From NCBI GenBank assembly GCA_030271565.1, contig JARXKR010000074.1:3262-8570 (forward strand): a DNA stretch of 5,309 nt, in the 5' to 3' direction. The first letter of the stretch is position 1, and each line of letters opens with the position of its first letter. The DNA comes from Pseudomonadota bacterium (GTDB taxonomy: Bacteria > Pseudomonadota > Alphaproteobacteria > Sphingomonadales > Sphingomonadaceae). The translations under genes were made by a program, and so were the position numbers. Under the pieces are notes generated by a model. It searched no databases. It was not told where the DNA came from and saw nothing but the letters and a program-made list of their open reading frames with translations. Shown here one piece after another: positions 1 through 5,186 of the stretch.

Positions 1-1223
1 TCGCTCACCGCACTTTCCGGGCCTTGGTGCGTGACCATCGCAACCATCACCTCGCCGCTGTCGCCGGCGCGGCCTTTCTGGATCAGGCTTTCGATCGAGA
101 CCCCGGCATCGCGCAGCGCGGCAGTGATCTCGGCCAGCACGCCGGGGCGGTCGGCAACCATGAAGCGCAGGTAGGCCCGCCCCAGGCGGTGCCCGGCATC
201 GGCTGGCGCCAGCGCCTCAAGCTCGCCAACCGGGACCGAGAAGGCCGCGCCCAATTCTCCACGGGCGATGTCGATCAGGTCGGCGACCACCGCGCTGGCG
301 GTCGGACCGTCGCCCGCGCCCGCGCCCTGAAAGAGCAGGCGTCCGGAAAAGTTGCCCTCGGCCACCACCGCATTGGTCGCGCCGTCGACATGCGCGAGCG
401 GGTGATCGCAGTGCACCAGATGCGGCTGGACTCGCTGGAACAGCCCTGCGCTGCCGGTGTCTGCCATCCCGATCAGGCGGATAACATAGCCCAGCGCCTC
501 GGCTTGGGCGATATCGGCGGCGCGCAGCCGGGTGATCCCCGAGGTCTCGACATGGGCGAAATCGACCTTAGCGCCGAACGCAATCGCGGCGAGGATCGAC
601 AGCTTGTGCGCCGCATCGGTGCCGTCGATATCGAACGCGGGATCGGCTTCGGCAAAACCCTTGGCTTGCGCTTCGGTCAGCACGTCGGCAAAGTCGCGGC
701 CGGTGTCTTCCATCACGGTCAGGATGTAATTGCAGGTCCCGTTGAGGATCCCGTAGACCCGCTCGATCCGGTTGGCAGCGGTGCCTTCGCGCAGCGCCTT
801 GATCACCGGGATCCCGCCCGCCACCGCGGCTTCGAACTTCAGTGCGACGTGTTTGTCTTCGGCCTTGGCCGCGAGCTCGAGCCCGTGATGCGCGATCATC
901 GCCTTGTTGGCGGTCACCAGGCCCTTGCCGGCCTCGATCGTAGTCCGCGCCAGCGCCAGCGCCGGACCGTCCGCACCGCCGACCATCTCGACCACCACAT
1001 CGACGTCGTCGCGCTCACCGAGGATCACCATGTCGTCTTCCCAGGCGTAGCCCGACAGATCGACCCCGCGCGGCTTGCTGCGATCGCGCGCACTGACCAC
1101 GGTGACCTGCAGCGGACGCCCGGCGCGGCGCGCGATCAGCGCGGCATTGGCCTCGATCAACTTGATCACCCCGACCCCGACGGTACCCAGCCCGGCAAGT
1201 GCAATCTTCAGCGGTTCAGCCAT
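1..1223 (-). CDS. hom: Homoserine dehydrogenase, 3' end cut by the window edge
   Basis: This cytoplasmic enzyme reduces L-aspartate 4-semialdehyde to L-homoserine with NAD(P)H, the branch point toward threonine, methionine and (via threonine) isoleucine. The minus strand reads open from the ATG at 1223 to the left edge, giving 407 complete codons without a stop. An N-terminal Rossmann motif, GLGTVGVG, lies at residues 11-18, followed by VTANKA at 103-108 with the conserved Lys107. YGILNGTCNYIL (157-168) and EADPAFDIDGTDAAHKL (192-208) are the substrate-binding and catalytic signatures, with Asp203 and Lys207 in the catalytic positions. A C-terminal ACT domain begins near residue 351 (YLRFMVADRPGVLAEIT), which in this family suggests feedback control by an amino acid such as threonine. 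Family members are usually about 430-440 residues, so perhaps 25-35 are missing. An AGGGGG sequence five bases upstream supports the start. The unknown secreted-protein gene lies 62 bp upstream on the same strand. Confidence 0.97.
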   Translation of the reverse strand, partial: MAEPLKIALAGLGTVGVGVIKLIEANAALIARRAGRPLQVTVVSARDRSKPRGVDLSGYAWEDDMVILGERDDVDVVVEMVGGADGPALALARTTIEAGKGLVTANKAMIAHHGLELAAKAEDKHVALKFEAAVAGGIPVIKALREGTAANRIERVYGILNGTCNYILTVMEDTGRDFADVLTEAQAKGFAEADPAFDIDGTDAAHKLSILAAIAFGAKVDFAHVETSGITRLRAADIAQAEALGYVIRLIGMADTGSAGLFQRVQPHLVHCDHPLAHVDGATNAVVAEGNFSGRLLFQGAGAGDGPTASAVVADLIDIARGELGAAFSVPVGELEALAPADAGHRLGRAYLRFMVADRPGVLAEITAALRDAGVSIESLIQKGRAGDSGEVMVAMVTHQGPESAVS

Positions 1224-1228
1224 GCAAG

Positions 1229-1234
1229 CCCCCT
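1229..1234 (-). promoter_or_regulatory. Ribosome binding site of hom
   Basis: On the minus strand AGGGGG sits five bases before the ATG at 1223, a normal Shine-Dalgarno distance. It fixes the hom start and agrees with the protein beginning MAEPLKIALAGLGTVG, where the Rossmann glycines fall at the usual distance from the N-terminus. Confidence 0.7.
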
Positions 1235-1285
1235 ATTCGCCCGCGCGCCTTAGGCAGGGTCCTCGCTTCGGGCAAGGGCCGGGAA

Positions 1286-2134
1286 TTAGCGCCGGGTCCG
1301 CAGACAGCCCCCGAGTTGCGCCCGGACAAAAGCATAGTCCTGCACCGCAGCGGCACGGTCATCTTCATCTGGCGAAGTGTTGGCGCTTTCCGGCAGCGCG
1401 ATCGGTAGAAAGCACGCTAGCCGGTACCACGCCAGCGTATCTTTCGCCGGGGCCGTATCGCTGGCGACCAGTTCCGAGAACGACACCCCCCATTGCGGCG
1501 CGCGGCCGGGGGAGCGGTTGACGGTGATCGCAGCCGGCTCGCCGCTTGCCGAGACGAGGAAAATCTGCGTTTCGCCTGCTCCGGCAAGATCGCCGCCGGT
1601 ATGGACTGCTTCGCGCACCCCGGTGATTCGCGGCGGCGCGGCGGGCGCATAGAGCTCGCGCAGCACCCCTTTGATCCGGACATCGAGCGCGGAATCCCAA
1701 AGCAACTGGGCATCGGGCGCGACCAGCTGCAGCTCGCCCGGATGCCCCGCGACCGCGCGCGCGAACAGCACCACGCTCTTCTTCTTGAAGCCGGGCGGAT
1801 TGCCCTTGGGGTCGAGCGGCAGGTCGACCAGGTACGCCAACGCCTCGCCCAGCGGCGCGCTCCCGGCGATCAGGGCTTCGGTCTTCGCTTGGACATAGAA
1901 GCGGCCCCAGCCGAGGCGGAGCCCGCGCGCGCGCGCCGGTTCGACCGCAGCGATCTTGCGCGGCTGGGCACGGATCACCAGCGGCGCACCATCGGCAAGG
2001 TCGGCCAGATCGGCGTAAGTCGCTGGCGCAGCCTGAACCGGGGCAGGGCGCGAATCGCCGAGCGCCGGGCTCGCCGTCAGCACACCCGCCGCGAGCGTCA
2101 AAATGCCGGACAGCTGGAAAACGGGCTTGATCAT
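1286..2134 (-). CDS. Conserved secreted/periplasmic protein of unknown function
   Basis: This is a 282-residue protein whose function I do not recognise. It begins with MIKPVFQ, a hydrophobic stretch at about residues 8-21, and a likely signal-peptidase site near ALG-D (residues 24-27), so export to the periplasm is probable. The mature part opens with YADLADLADGAPLV (from residue 40) and shows mixed alpha/beta character, including RGLRLGWGRFYVQAKTEALI, a stretch ending in KKKSVVLFARAV, and ETQIFLVSASGEPAAITV. Near the C-terminus DTLAWYRLACFLP (232-244) looks like a conserved core. The only two cysteines, C241 and C277, could form a disulfide. No catalytic motif is evident. The ORF is open upstream to an ATG at 2224, but the start at 2134 is preferred because it has an AGGTGA Shine-Dalgarno four bases away and places the signal peptide at the N-terminus. 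It lies 62 bp upstream of hom on the same strand, so co-transcription is likely. I recall similar hypothetical proteins beside hom in sphingomonads, but could not check this. Confidence 0.85.
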   Translation of the reverse strand: MIKPVFQLSGILTLAAGVLTASPALGDSRPAPVQAAPATYADLADLADGAPLVIRAQPRKIAAVEPARARGLRLGWGRFYVQAKTEALIAGSAPLGEALAYLVDLPLDPKGNPPGFKKKSVVLFARAVAGHPGELQLVAPDAQLLWDSALDVRIKGVLRELYAPAAPPRITGVREAVHTGGDLAGAGETQIFLVSASGEPAAITVNRSPGRAPQWGVSFSELVASDTAPAKDTLAWYRLACFLPIALPESANTSPDEDDRAAAVQDYAFVRAQLGGCLRTRR

Positions 2135-2138
2135 TTTT

Positions 2139-2144
2139 TCACCT
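2139..2144 (-). promoter_or_regulatory. Ribosome binding site deciding the start of the secreted-protein gene
   Basis: AGGTGA on the minus strand stands four bases before the ATG at 2134. The ATG at 2224, which would add 30 residues before the hydrophobic signal segment, would bury the signal peptide inside the protein, so this site decides the start. Confidence 0.65.
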
Positions 2145-2330
2145 GACACATTGCAAAAGCTGGATATAGCGGGAGCTGAAAGTGCGGGAATCAGCGGGTT
2201 TCCGTGGACATTTGACCCTAGCACAAGTGAATCGCGGGTTAACCGATAAAGCGTTGCGCCTTCGCGTCCTCGCGGTTAAGACTGACGCAAAACCGGGCCA
2301 AACAAAAGAAAAGGCTCGCGATCTGGCATT

Positions 2331-2351
2331 TGCGCACATCGGGCGTGCGCA
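2331..2351. repeat. Inverted repeat upstream of the tonB promoter candidate
   Basis: TGCGCAC (2331-2337) and GTGCGCA (2345-2351) are perfect 7-bp arms around a 7-base centre. The element ends 11 bases before the TTGACC -35 candidate, a suitable place for a regulator, and is followed by GCTTTTCC. It could be an operator, or a weak terminator-like hairpin for read-through on the plus strand. The pairing is seen directly; the role is inference. Confidence 0.4.
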
Positions 2352-2362
2352 GCTTTTCCGGA

Positions 2363-2391
2363 TTGACCCGCAGGGTGGAAAAATGGATTAG
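2363..2391 (+). promoter_or_regulatory. Candidate promoter of the tonB-exbB-exbD-exbD cluster
   Basis: TTGACC (2363-2368) matches the -35 consensus at five of six positions. After a 17-base spacer, GATTAG (2386-2391) matches the -10 consensus at only three of six. Transcription would start near 2398 and give an approximately 80-base leader that includes the hairpin at 2432-2449. It is the best sigma-70-like pair I found upstream of tonB, but sphingomonad promoters are loosely conserved, so it remains a candidate. Confidence 0.4.
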
Positions 2392-2431
2392 ATCGTTCGC
2401 GTTCCGGGCTTAACCGGGGGCGGTCGCGGGG

Positions 2432-2449
2432 ACCAGGCCTTGGCCTGGT
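2432..2449 (+). repeat. Perfect inverted repeat / RNA hairpin in the tonB leader
   Basis: ACCAGGCC (2432-2439) is followed by TT and its exact complement GGCCTGGT (2442-2449). As RNA this gives a 7-bp stem capped by CUUG, a known stable tetraloop. It ends 27 bases before the tonB ATG and has no U tract, so it is not an intrinsic terminator. It may be an operator in DNA, or a leader structure affecting mRNA stability or ribosome access. Confidence 0.55.
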
Positions 2450-2476
2450 GGGACTGAAATGGAGTTATGGGTCTGA

Positions 2477-3136
2477 ATGGCTTACGCAGATCGTGATAAA
2501 ACCGGCGAGAATACTGTAGGGTTCGGAATTGCCGCCCTGATCATCGTCGTGTTGGGCTGGCTCCTGTATACAGGCCTCGCCGCCGAAGGCTTCAGGGCGC
2601 TCGTCAAGAAAGTGACGACCGTCGACATCAAGAAGGACGAACCCAAAAAGGAAGAAAAGCCACCGCCACCGAAGAAGGATGCAGCTCCGCCCCCGATCGT
2701 GGCTCCGCCGCCGCTGGTGCAAATCAATACACGGCCACCACCGATTGAAACGGTAGCTCAGGCACCGTACGTGGCACCGGTTGAAATTCCACGTCCGGCT
2801 CCGGTGGCCCCGGCTGCGCCGCCGCCGCCGCGAATCCAGCCCAAGATTGCACAGCCCAAGGGCAACCCGGCAAGCTGGGCGACAACCAACGATTACCCGA
2901 CCCGCGCGCTGCGTGAAGAACGGGCTGGCACCACCAGCTTCAGGGTTACCGTTGGCCCCGATGGCCGCGTCAGCAGTTGCAGCGTCACCGGATCGAGCGG
3001 CAGCCCGGACCTTGACGAGGCGACCTGTTCGAATGTCACCCGGCGCGCCCGGTTCAATCCGGCCACCGACGGTGAGGGCAACCCGACGTCAGGCTCTTAT
3101 TCGAACCGCATCCGCTGGGTGATCCCGACCGACTGA
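2477..3136 (+). CDS. tonB: TonB energy-transducing protein
   Basis: TonB transmits energy from the ExbB-ExbD proton channel across the periplasm to TonB-dependent outer-membrane receptors (siderophores, cobalamin, in sphingomonads also glycans and other substrates). The 219-residue protein has a short cytoplasmic N-terminus (MAYADRDKTGEN), one membrane anchor at about residues 14-36, a lysine- and glutamate-containing proline-rich stretch at about 47-125 that can span the periplasm, and a C-terminal TonB domain from about 130 (YPTRAL from Y140, FRVTVGPDGRVSS, RARFNPATDGEGN, final IRWVIPTD). C168 and C184 may pair as a disulfide. No histidine occurs anywhere, so the membrane histidine known from E. 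coli TonB (His20) has no counterpart. The start is fixed because an in-frame TGA directly precedes the ATG. The GGAG at 2461-2464 is 12 bases away, an unusually long gap. It leads the cluster with exbB 75 bp downstream. Confidence 0.95.
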   Translation: MAYADRDKTGENTVGFGIAALIIVVLGWLLYTGLAAEGFRALVKKVTTVDIKKDEPKKEEKPPPPKKDAAPPPIVAPPPLVQINTRPPPIETVAQAPYVAPVEIPRPAPVAPAAPPPPRIQPKIAQPKGNPASWATTNDYPTRALREERAGTTSFRVTVGPDGRVSSCSVTGSSGSPDLDEATCSNVTRRARFNPATDGEGNPTSGSYSNRIRWVIPTD

Positions 3137-3144
3137 TCGATTCC

Positions 3145-3170
3145 GGGCCGCAGCTTTCGGGTTGCGGCCC
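3145..3170 (+). repeat. Intercistronic RNA hairpin between tonB and exbB
   Basis: GGGCCGCA (3145-3152) pairs exactly with TGCGGCCC (3163-3170). G-U, C-G and U-G pairs extend the stem to 11 bp and leave a UUCG loop (3156-3159). The T run at 3187-3192 begins 16 bases after the stem, too far for a standard intrinsic terminator. A role in protecting the upstream mRNA end, in processing, or in partial attenuation is inference. Confidence 0.6.
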
Positions 3171-3211
3171 ACAATACCGTTTCACATTTTTTCTCTTGAG
3201 AGGACTTTCGC

Positions 3212-4015
3212 ATGGTTTTTGACATTCTCACCGCAGCAGCCAACTCGGCTCCGCAGACCAAGTTCGGGTTCAAGGAGGCGCTGTTTCCTGAGAACGGTCC
3301 GCCCAACTGGATCGGTATCTCGGTGCTGACGATTCTGGCGATTATGCTGTTCGGCTCGCTGTTCATCCTGTTCACCAAGTACATCGAACAGTCGAACATC
3401 ATGAAGCAGTACCGCGAAACCCGCACCAACTTCTGGCGTGCGCCGTCGCTGCGTGAAGGCGTGACCAAGCTCGACAAGAACAGCGCCTGGCGCCAGATCG
3501 TCGATGACGGCCTTGCCGCCGAAGACCAGCACTCCAAGATGGTCAACGAAACCGACGCCCACGACTGGCTGTACGGTTCGCTGGCCCGTTCGGAAGCGAC
3601 GGTCAATGCCTCGCTCGCCAAAGGCCTGCCGTGGCTCGCAACCACCGGCGCAACCGCCCCGTTCATCGGGCTATTCGGGACCGTGGTCGGGATCTACCGC
3701 GCGCTGATCAACATCGGTATCGCCGGGTCGGCTTCGATCGACAAGGTTGCGGGTCCGGTCGGTGAAGCGCTGATCATGACCGCCGTCGGTCTGCTCGTCG
3801 CGGTGCCTGCGGTGCTTGCCTACAACTTCCTTCAGGGCCGCAACAAGCGCATCGCCGAACAGCTTTCGGGCTTCTCGACCGACGTGCTGGCCAACATCAA
3901 CTCGAAGGGTGTGGTCAAGCCGGCGTTCCTTACGGCAGCTGCTGCCAAGGCCGCTCCGCCCAAGCCCGCCACTGCCCCGATGATGACCAACACCAACACC
4001 ACACCCAAGCCGTAA
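3212..4015 (+). CDS. exbB: ExbB, proton-channel subunit (MotA/TolQ/ExbB family)
   Basis: ExbB forms the inner-membrane pentameric scaffold that with ExbD conducts protons and energises TonB. The 267-residue sequence shows three membrane segments: about 32-56 (NWIGISVLTILAIMLF and onward), about 138-170 (GLPWLATTGATAPFIGLFGT and onward) and about 180-205 (GPVGEALIMTAVGLLVAVPA and onward), with a large cytoplasmic loop between the first two. T157, E185 and T190 correspond by position and context to T148, E176 and T181 of E. coli ExbB, the residues lining the proton path. The C-terminal 29 residues are rich in Ala, Pro and Thr and look disordered. GAGAGGA seven bases before the ATG is a strong ribosome binding site, better placed than that of tonB, which fits the higher need for ExbB. 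TolQ is the alternative, but the neighbouring tonB and the absence of tolR/tolA/tolB argue for ExbB. Confidence 0.95.
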   Translation: MVFDILTAAANSAPQTKFGFKEALFPENGPPNWIGISVLTILAIMLFGSLFILFTKYIEQSNIMKQYRETRTNFWRAPSLREGVTKLDKNSAWRQIVDDGLAAEDQHSKMVNETDAHDWLYGSLARSEATVNASLAKGLPWLATTGATAPFIGLFGTVVGIYRALINIGIAGSASIDKVAGPVGEALIMTAVGLLVAVPAVLAYNFLQGRNKRIAEQLSGFSTDVLANINSKGVVKPAFLTAAAAKAAPPKPATAPMMTNTNTTPKP

Positions 4016-4031
4016 TTCGCCATGCCATGCT

Positions 4032-4062
4032 CCGCCGGGCCGCCCCATGCGGCACCCGGCGG
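4032..4062 (+). repeat. Strong intercistronic hairpin between exbB and exbD1
   Basis: CCGCCGGG (4032-4039) pairs exactly with CCCGGCGG (4055-4062). Inside it CCGC (4040-4043) pairs with GCGG (4049-4052) around the loop CCCAT, leaving a two-base CA bulge, so about 12 GC-rich pairs form. There is no following T tract, so it is not a typical terminator. It begins 17 bases after the exbB stop and could protect the tonB-exbB part of the message or lower expression of the exbD genes. Confidence 0.6.
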
Positions 4063-4065
4063 GAT

Positions 4066-4075
4066 GGTTCGAACC
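4066..4075. repeat. Ten-base perfect palindrome GGTTCGAACC
   Basis: The palindrome begins four bases after the exbB-exbD1 hairpin and lies about 60 bases before the exbD1 start. It is too short to be a typical operator by itself and has no recognised regulator. It is recorded because it sits in the longest gap inside the cluster (122 bp). Confidence 0.35.
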
Positions 4076-4137
4076 GGAGTTATTGCGCCGTGCAAGTCGG
4101 CGGTCCGGGGCAAATGCTAAGGAATAGGATTTAACCC

Positions 4138-4671
4138 ATGGCAATGTCAGTAGGCGGCGGCGCGGAAGAAAAGCCGATGTCGGACATCAACACCACGCCG
4201 CTGGTGGACGTGATGCTGGTGCTTCTGATCATCTTCCTCATCGCGGTCCCAATCGCGATCCAGACGATCCAGAAGCTGCATATCCCGATCTTCCCTTCGC
4301 AGGAATCGAAGGACAAGGTCGAGAACCTCCTCGTTACCGTGACCACCACCGACGCCGCTGGCCGTTCGGCTGGTGAACCCGGGTTCGAAGGCGCGCAAGA
4401 GGGCGGAGAATGCCGGGTGTACTTCAACAACATCACCCCGGTGGATTCGACCGAATTCCTCCAAATGGCATCAAAACGGCTCACGGACATCATCAAACGG
4501 GCCGGCGGCATCAAGGCGATCATGGCCAATCCCGAACAGATCCCCGAAGTGCACATTCGCGGTGACCAGCATGCTCCGTGGCGCTGCGTCGCGGGCGTAG
4601 TGGCCAACGTTCAGTACGCCGGTTACCCGACCGTCGGGTTCATCTCAAACCCGGTCGATCCCAACGGCTAA
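4138..4671 (+). CDS. exbD: ExbD-family proton-channel subunit, first and longer paralogue
   Basis: ExbD proteins sit inside the ExbB pentamer and carry the protonatable aspartate that couples proton flow to TonB. This 177-residue copy has a short cytoplasmic N-terminus, the family signature INTTPLVDVMLVLLIIF (17-33) with the essential aspartate at D24, one membrane segment at about 22-44, and a periplasmic domain. It is longer than the roughly 140 residues typical of ExbD. The excess is mainly a Gly/Glu-rich insertion at about 70-91, before RVYFNNITPV. C92 and C150 are the only cysteines, both periplasmic, and may form a disulfide. AGGA at 4126-4129 is eight bases before the ATG. A start at M14 is possible but would remove residues matching the N-terminus of the second copy. 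The second exbD begins 36 bp downstream. Its separate job is not known from sequence; Xanthomonas has a comparable tonB-exbB-exbD1-exbD2 order. Confidence 0.92.
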   Translation: MAMSVGGGAEEKPMSDINTTPLVDVMLVLLIIFLIAVPIAIQTIQKLHIPIFPSQESKDKVENLLVTVTTTDAAGRSAGEPGFEGAQEGGECRVYFNNITPVDSTEFLQMASKRLTDIIKRAGGIKAIMANPEQIPEVHIRGDQHAPWRCVAGVVANVQYAGYPTVGFISNPVDPNG

Positions 4672-4707
4672 GCGCCGCAGAAACAACTTTTTCAGGAGTA
4701 ACCCACC

Positions 4708-5163
4708 ATGTCTATGTCAGGCGGCAGCGATGATGGCGAGCCGATGATGGAAATGAACACGACGCCGCTTATCGACGTCATGCTCGTGCTCCTCATCATG
4801 TTCATCATCACCATCCCGGTGGCGACCCACGCGGTAAATGTCGATCTGCCGGCGCCCACGCCGCCGCCGCTTGTGCCCCCTCCCAAGCACGACAAGAACA
4901 AGGTCTCGGTCACCCCGATGGGCGCGATCACCTGGAACAATCAGCAGGTCACCGGGGGGCAACTGCTGTATCAGCTCCAGGAAACGATGAAGATCAAGCC
5001 GGAGCCGGAACTGCAGTTCCAGCCCGACCCGCAGGCTCCCTATGACAACACCTCCAAGGTGCTGAACATCATCAAGGGTTCGGGCGTATCGGCCTTCGGA
5101 TTTGTCGGCAACGAGCAATTCGTCCAGTTCGGCAAGGCCGCAGGCGCACCGCCGGCCAAGTAA
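4708..5163 (+). CDS. exbD: ExbD-family proton-channel subunit, second paralogue
   Basis: This 151-residue protein is the tandem partner of the preceding ExbD. Its N-terminus MSMSGGSDDGEP resembles the MAMSVGGGAEEKP of the first copy. The signature MNTTPLIDVMLVLLIMF (16-32) holds the channel aspartate at D23, followed by the membrane segment at about 21-43. A proline-rich linker (PAPTPPPLVPPPK, 48-60) then leads to a periplasmic domain with ELQFQPDPQAPYDN (101-114) and a terminal GFVGNEQF (131-138), typical of bacterial ExbD. It has no cysteine. In length and domain plan it is the more canonical ExbD. AGGAG at 4694-4698, nine bases before the ATG, is a good ribosome binding site. It is the last gene of the cluster, with a terminator starting about 24 bases after its stop. 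TolR is a relative but is less likely in this context. Confidence 0.93.
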   Translation: MSMSGGSDDGEPMMEMNTTPLIDVMLVLLIMFIITIPVATHAVNVDLPAPTPPPLVPPPKHDKNKVSVTPMGAITWNNQQVTGGQLLYQLQETMKIKPEPELQFQPDPQAPYDNTSKVLNIIKGSGVSAFGFVGNEQFVQFGKAAGAPPAK

Positions 5164-5186
5164 GCTGCGACCACGACCATGCGAAC

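Larger units (their letters stand above)
2135..2476. other. Divergent intergenic region between the hom pair and the ton cluster
   Basis: About 340 bp with no convincing gene. Short ORFs exist on both strands but lack family-like sequence and ribosome binding sites. It must hold promoters for both directions. On the minus strand a TATATC (2163-2168) lies 28 bp before the secreted-protein start as a weak -10 candidate with no good -35. On the plus strand a TTGACC/GATTAG pair lies at 2363-2391. Three TTAACC words occur (2239-2244, 2274-2279 on the minus strand, 2410-2415), the first inside the palindrome GGTTAACC (2237-2244). Two inverted repeats are listed separately. I see no AT-rich Fur box, although ton genes are often iron-regulated. 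Confidence 0.6.

Noticed and set aside
24..1253. A 409-codon open frame on the plus strand opposite hom
   Set aside because: It mirrors the hom coding strand in GC-rich DNA, has Arg/Gly/His/Asp-rich composition without family features, and the minus strand gives an unmistakable homoserine dehydrogenase.
1493..2146. A 217-codon open frame on the plus strand opposite the secreted-protein gene
   Set aside because: It is compositionally biased (Arg, Gln, Ala) with no ribosome binding site, while the opposite strand has a signal peptide, a Shine-Dalgarno and balanced composition.
2135..2224. N-terminal extension of the secreted protein to an ATG at 2224
   Set aside because: It would put 30 residues before the signal peptide and ignore the AGGTGA site just ahead of the ATG at 2134.
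2139..2391. Short ORFs of 66 and 69 codons in the divergent region
   Set aside because: They overlap each other on opposite strands, lack ribosome binding sites and recognisable sequence, and sit where promoters are expected.
2200..2476. Fur box controlling tonB
   Set aside because: I looked for an AT-rich GATAAT/ATTATC-type palindrome upstream of tonB and found none.
3145..3192. The tonB-exbB hairpin plus T run as an intrinsic terminator
   Set aside because: The T run starts 16 bases after the stem, and it would cut TonB off from its channel genes.
4021..4119. Possible small gene from the ATG at 4022 in the exbB-exbD1 gap
   Set aside because: The short frame runs through the GC-rich hairpin, and I see no ribosome binding site or protein-like features.
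3097..4144. Minus-strand open frames of 189 and 157 codons opposite exbB
   Set aside because: They are shadows of a strongly conserved exbB on the plus strand and have no independent support.
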